Below are positions 61,157-64,000 of a DNA stretch of 64,000 nucleotides, in pieces. Every line of letters begins with the position of its first letter. The first letter of the stretch is position 1. The stretch spans positions 62,001 through 126,000 of the forward strand of contig NZ_QWGE01000007.1 in NCBI RefSeq assembly GCF_003576375.1, given 5' to 3'. This DNA is from Pontibacter oryzae (lineage in GTDB: Bacteria > Bacteroidota > Bacteroidia > Cytophagales > Hymenobacteraceae). The translations under genes and the position numbers were made by a program. The notes beneath the pieces are model-generated. The model worked only from the letters and a program-made list of their open reading frames with translations. It had not been told where the DNA came from and made no database searches.

Positions 61157-63793
61157 CTACCCGAGGGTATTCAATAACTGTTCCAAACTGTATTCGTCCG
61201 GAATTAAAACTTCGCGCGCCTTGCTTCCTTCAAACGGCCCAACAATGCCCGCCGACTCCAACTGGTCTATCAGGCGGCCTGCGCGGTTATAGCCCAGCTT
61301 CAGGCGGCGCTGCAGCAGCGAGGTGCTTCCCTGCTGGTGCTGCACAATAACACGGGCGGCTTCCTCGAACAGGGCATCGCGGTTACTGGCGTCAAAGTCG
61401 GCTCTATCGTTTCCGCCTTCATCGCCCACAAACTCCGGCAACAGGTAGGCATCGCTGTAACCTTGCTGTTCGCCAATGTGCTCGCAGATCCTGTCTACCT
61501 CCGGGGTATCCACAAAGGCACACTGAATACGGATCATGTCTGAGCCAATGGAGAAGAGCATATCACCCTGGCCAATTAACTGGTCGGCGCCACCGGCATC
61601 CAGAATGGTGCGCGAGTCGATTTTAGATGTTACTTTAAAGGAGATACGCGCCGGGAAGTTTGCTTTGATAATACCCGTGATTACGTTTACCGATGGGCGC
61701 TGCGTGGCTACTACCAGGTGTATACCAATGGCCCGGGCCAGCTGTGCCAAACGCGCAATCGGGGTTTCCACCTCTTTACCGGCGGTCATCATCAGGTCGG
61801 CGAGCTCATCTATAACTAGCACAATGTATGGCATAAAGCGGTGGCCCTTCTGCGGGTTCAGCTTGCGCTCCACAAATTTGCGGTTATACTCTTTTAGGTT
61901 ACGGCAGCCGGCATCTTTTAGCAGGTCGTAGCGCATATCCATTTCCATACAGAGCGAGTTCAGCGTGTTCACTACCTTTTTGGTATCAGTAATGATGGCT
62001 TCCTCGCTATCCGGCAGCTTGGCCAGGAAGTGGCGCTCAATCTTGTTGAACAGCGATAGTTCCACCTTCTTCGGGTCTACGAGCACAAACTTGAGCTGCG
62101 AGGGGTGGCGCTTGTACAGCAAAGAGGTAAGTATGGTATTTAAGCCAACGGATTTACCCTGCCCCGTGGCACCCGCCATGAGCAAGTGCGGCATTTTGGC
62201 AAGGTCCGTCACAAATACCTCATTGGTGATGGTTTTACCAAAAGCGATCGGCAGATCCATATCGCTCTTCATAAACTTCTCCGTGGAAAGTATGGATTTG
62301 ATAGATACCATCTCCTTTTTGGTGTTCGGCACCTCAATACCGATCGTACCCTTACCCGGAATCGGGGCAATAATACGGATACCCAGGGCGGCAAGGCTCA
62401 GGGCAATGTCATCTTCCAGGTTTTTGATCTTGGAGATACGCACCCCGGCGTCCGGCACGATCTCGTAGAGCGTTACGGTTGGGCCGATGGTGGCTTTAAT
62501 GCTGGCTATGCTTATGTTGTAATGACCAAGCGTTTCAACAATCTTATCCTTGTTGGCCTCTAGCTCTTCCTTGCTTACCTGAATTTTATTAACGCCATAG
62601 TCCGTCAGCAGGTCGATGTGCGGGTATTGGTAGCGAGCCAAGTCCAGGGTCGGGTCATAGTTTTCCATGTTCCCGATGGCAGTTTCCTCCTCCGGCACTT
62701 CCTCAATTTGCAGCGCCATTTCCGGCTCCTCGTCTTCGTCATCTGCCATGGCATCATCCAGAAGCGTATCTTCCGGCAGGTCGATATCCAGTTCCAGGGC
62801 AGGTATGGCAGGTTTTTCGGGCGCGGCAGGCGGTTCAGGATTTCGCTCCTGCTGCTGCAGGGCACTTAACTCCATTTCCAGGGCGCGGTTTATTTCTTCA
62901 TCGTCGTTATCATCAAACGGCACCTCCTCTTCGTCGTCTTCATCATACTCCAGCGAGGCCGTTGGGTCTGCGTTGTGGTTTACGCTGTTGGCCTTTGAGC
63001 CCAGCACATCGCCCAGGCTTTCGGCATAGTTTCTTTCAGGGGCGGCATCGGCATCCGGGCCTATTACGGCAGGCTTGGCAGTGCCCCAGTTTATACTTGT
63101 CACGTTAAAGAAGCTCACCACAAATATCAGCAGCAGGAAGCCCAGCAGCAGCCAAGAACCCCAACCAATCAGGCTGTTTAGCCAAATGGCTGTTTCCACG
63201 CCAATGGCTCCGCCCAGAAAGCCAAGCCGGCCAATGGTATCAGAAGAGAAAACGATGTAGCCCATGGTCAGACTCAGCCAAAGCATACTAAAGCTGCAAA
63301 GCCCCAGCACATAGCTTAGCGACACGTTGACGCGCTTAAACACGATTTTACTGCCTGTAAAGAACAGCACAGGTATAAGGAAAAAGGCTCCGATACCTAC
63401 CAGGTCGCTAATGAAAAAGTGCGATAGCCAGGCTCCAAACAACCCCAGCCAGTTCTCTGCTTCCTGCCCCGACTCTTTCAGGCCGGTGCCGCTTACAGTT
63501 TCCACCACGCTCTGGTCCGCGTTGCCTGTAAACAGGTAGGAAACAAAGGCGATCGTCAGGAAAAAGGAAAACAGCAGGAACGTGAAGCCCACCGTGAGTT
63601 TAAAACGGCGGTCCTGCAAAAAACCGATTTGTAGATTTATTTTAGGTGTGGGAATCCGGAAGGACCATTTTTTCTTAGCTTTCTTCGGCTTCTCCCCTTT
63701 TGGCATATTTGCCTTGCGCGGCTCATTCTTACCACGCACCTCATTCTTCCGCCCTGCTTGCAGCGTGTCGTCTCTGTAAGTGTTCTTGGCCAT
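61157..63793 (-). CDS. ftsK: DNA translocase FtsK/SpoIIIE
   Basis: 878 residues. Basic N-terminus, four membrane helices between about 60 and 235 (LTVGFTFLLFSFFLTIAFVS, IGAFFLIPVLFFTG, VLGLCSFSMLWLSLTMG, WGSWLLLGFLLLIFVVSFF), an acidic linker (YDEDDEEEVPFDDNDDEE), then the motor: alpha domain, Walker A MAGATGQGKSVGLN (about 545), Walker B PYIVLVIDELADLMM (about 660), and a C-terminal winged-helix gamma domain (STSLLQRRLKLGYNRAGRLI). It segregates chromosome termini at the septum via XerCD at dif. Confidence 0.97.
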   Translation of the reverse strand: MAKNTYRDDTLQAGRKNEVRGKNEPRKANMPKGEKPKKAKKKWSFRIPTPKINLQIGFLQDRRFKLTVGFTFLLFSFFLTIAFVSYLFTGNADQSVVETVSGTGLKESGQEAENWLGLFGAWLSHFFISDLVGIGAFFLIPVLFFTGSKIVFKRVNVSLSYVLGLCSFSMLWLSLTMGYIVFSSDTIGRLGFLGGAIGVETAIWLNSLIGWGSWLLLGFLLLIFVVSFFNVTSINWGTAKPAVIGPDADAAPERNYAESLGDVLGSKANSVNHNADPTASLEYDEDDEEEVPFDDNDDEEINRALEMELSALQQQERNPEPPAAPEKPAIPALELDIDLPEDTLLDDAMADDEDEEPEMALQIEEVPEEETAIGNMENYDPTLDLARYQYPHIDLLTDYGVNKIQVSKEELEANKDKIVETLGHYNISIASIKATIGPTVTLYEIVPDAGVRISKIKNLEDDIALSLAALGIRIIAPIPGKGTIGIEVPNTKKEMVSIKSILSTEKFMKSDMDLPIAFGKTITNEVFVTDLAKMPHLLMAGATGQGKSVGLNTILTSLLYKRHPSQLKFVLVDPKKVELSLFNKIERHFLAKLPDSEEAIITDTKKVVNTLNSLCMEMDMRYDLLKDAGCRNLKEYNRKFVERKLNPQKGHRFMPYIVLVIDELADLMMTAGKEVETPIARLAQLARAIGIHLVVATQRPSVNVITGIIKANFPARISFKVTSKIDSRTILDAGGADQLIGQGDMLFSIGSDMIRIQCAFVDTPEVDRICEHIGEQQGYSDAYLLPEFVGDEGGNDRADFDASNRDALFEEAARVIVQHQQGSTSLLQRRLKLGYNRAGRLIDQLESAGIVGPFEGSKAREVLIPDEYSLEQLLNTLG

Positions 63794-63816
63794 ACCCTCA
63801 GCTCTAGTTAAGATTT

Positions 63817-63824
63817 CAAATTTA
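63817..63824 (-). promoter_or_regulatory. ftsK -7 promoter element (TAAATTTG)
   Basis: TAnnTTTG on the minus strand, 23 bp before the ftsK ATG; no -33 box found. Confidence 0.5.
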
Positions 63825-63869
63825 CACTTTTTCGTGGCAATGCCTTGTGCGTCCGGTGTGTAATCTGCA

Positions 63870-64000
63870 TTATCTGGAGCGTAATTTTTTATTGATCTGC
63901 GTAATCAGCGAGGGGCCCTCGTAGATAAAGCCCGTGTAGAGTTGCACCAGATCCGCGCCTGCCTGAATTTTTTCCACGGCATCGTCTGCTGTCATTATAC
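63870..64000 (-). CDS. pyrD: Dihydroorotate dehydrogenase, C-terminal end (partial)
   Basis: The last 43 codons of a minus-strand gene that continues beyond the window. They encode [20 protein letters not shown], then [20 protein letters not shown] and a stop. This is the end of class 2 (membrane-associated, quinone-linked) PyrD, which oxidises dihydroorotate to orotate in pyrimidine synthesis; the YTGFIYEGP segment binds the FMN phosphate region. pyrF lies 3.5 kb away on the same strand. Confidence 0.88.
   Translation of the reverse strand, partial: IMTADDAVEKIQAGADLVQLYTGFIYEGPSLITQINKKLRSR

Overview
The window reads as chromosome of a member of the Bacteroidota, most likely Cytophagales/Hymenobacteraceae (Pontibacter-like). 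The evidence is a type IX secretion cargo protein next to a PorP/SprF protein, a SusC/SusD pair, many lipoproteins, promoters of the Bacteroidota form (TAnnTTTG with TTTG or TTTC about 19-20 bp upstream), almost no Shine-Dalgarno sequences and a base composition near 50% GC. The genus is inference. There is one tRNA and no rRNA, CRISPR array, insertion sequence or prophage.

Layout. 1-4 kb: C-terminal end of a gliding/T9SS-sorted protein, a PorP/SprF protein, and a small operon ending in queA. 4-9 kb: M28 peptidase, DUF1028 protein, NYN-domain protein, a repeat-rich spacer and a frameshifted marC. 9-12.7 kb: a glycine-rich lipoprotein with a small membrane-protein partner, and hemE. 12.9-18.2 kb: an aminotransferase-hldA-trkH operon and a clpS-recR operon. 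18.5-25.5 kb: a nucleotidyltransferase pair, a DUF6503-type lipoprotein, two tandem YceI proteins with a MarR regulator, a dipeptide epimerase and a DAACS symporter. 25.7-38 kb: tRNA-Leu and a SusC/SusD locus flanked by two very large paralogous BNR/Asp-box proteins. 38-43 kb: PepSY protein, unknown protein and a haem-type TonB receptor, then two small surface proteins. 43-50 kb: polyprenyl glycosylphosphotransferase, valS, ferredoxin, LuxC-like acyl-CoA reductase and a duplicated 99-residue protein. 50-57.5 kb: nucleoside phosphorylase, trhO, NeuD-type acyltransferase, membrane protein, DUF2851, DUF1456, yjdM and a YkgJ-type protein. 59.5-64 kb: pyrF, lolA, ftsK and the end of pyrD.

The most unusual part is 57,537-59,390. 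Between pyrF and the YkgJ gene lie three consecutive AT-rich units. Each ends in a 53-55 bp imperfect palindrome with a shared core (TTAGCnnnGCCAC in gene orientation), placed just 3' of the gene or gene pair. The heptamer that opens each unit is exactly complementary to the 5' heptamer of the palindrome that closes the same unit: GTTGAGC/GCTCAAC, GTTGTGC/GCACAAC and GTTGATA/TATCAAC. That is the signature of integron gene cassettes with attC sites. No integrase is in the window, so this looks like a small integrase-less attC cluster (CALIN) downstream of pyrF, carrying four small genes of unknown function.

Other points of note are a strong excess of the hexamer AAGTAT/ATACTT, apparently leaderless hemE and clpS transcripts, a possible lipoprotein-toxin/membrane-immunity pair, and a structured spacer at 7.8-8.3 kb. 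Promoter and terminator calls rest on inspection by eye.
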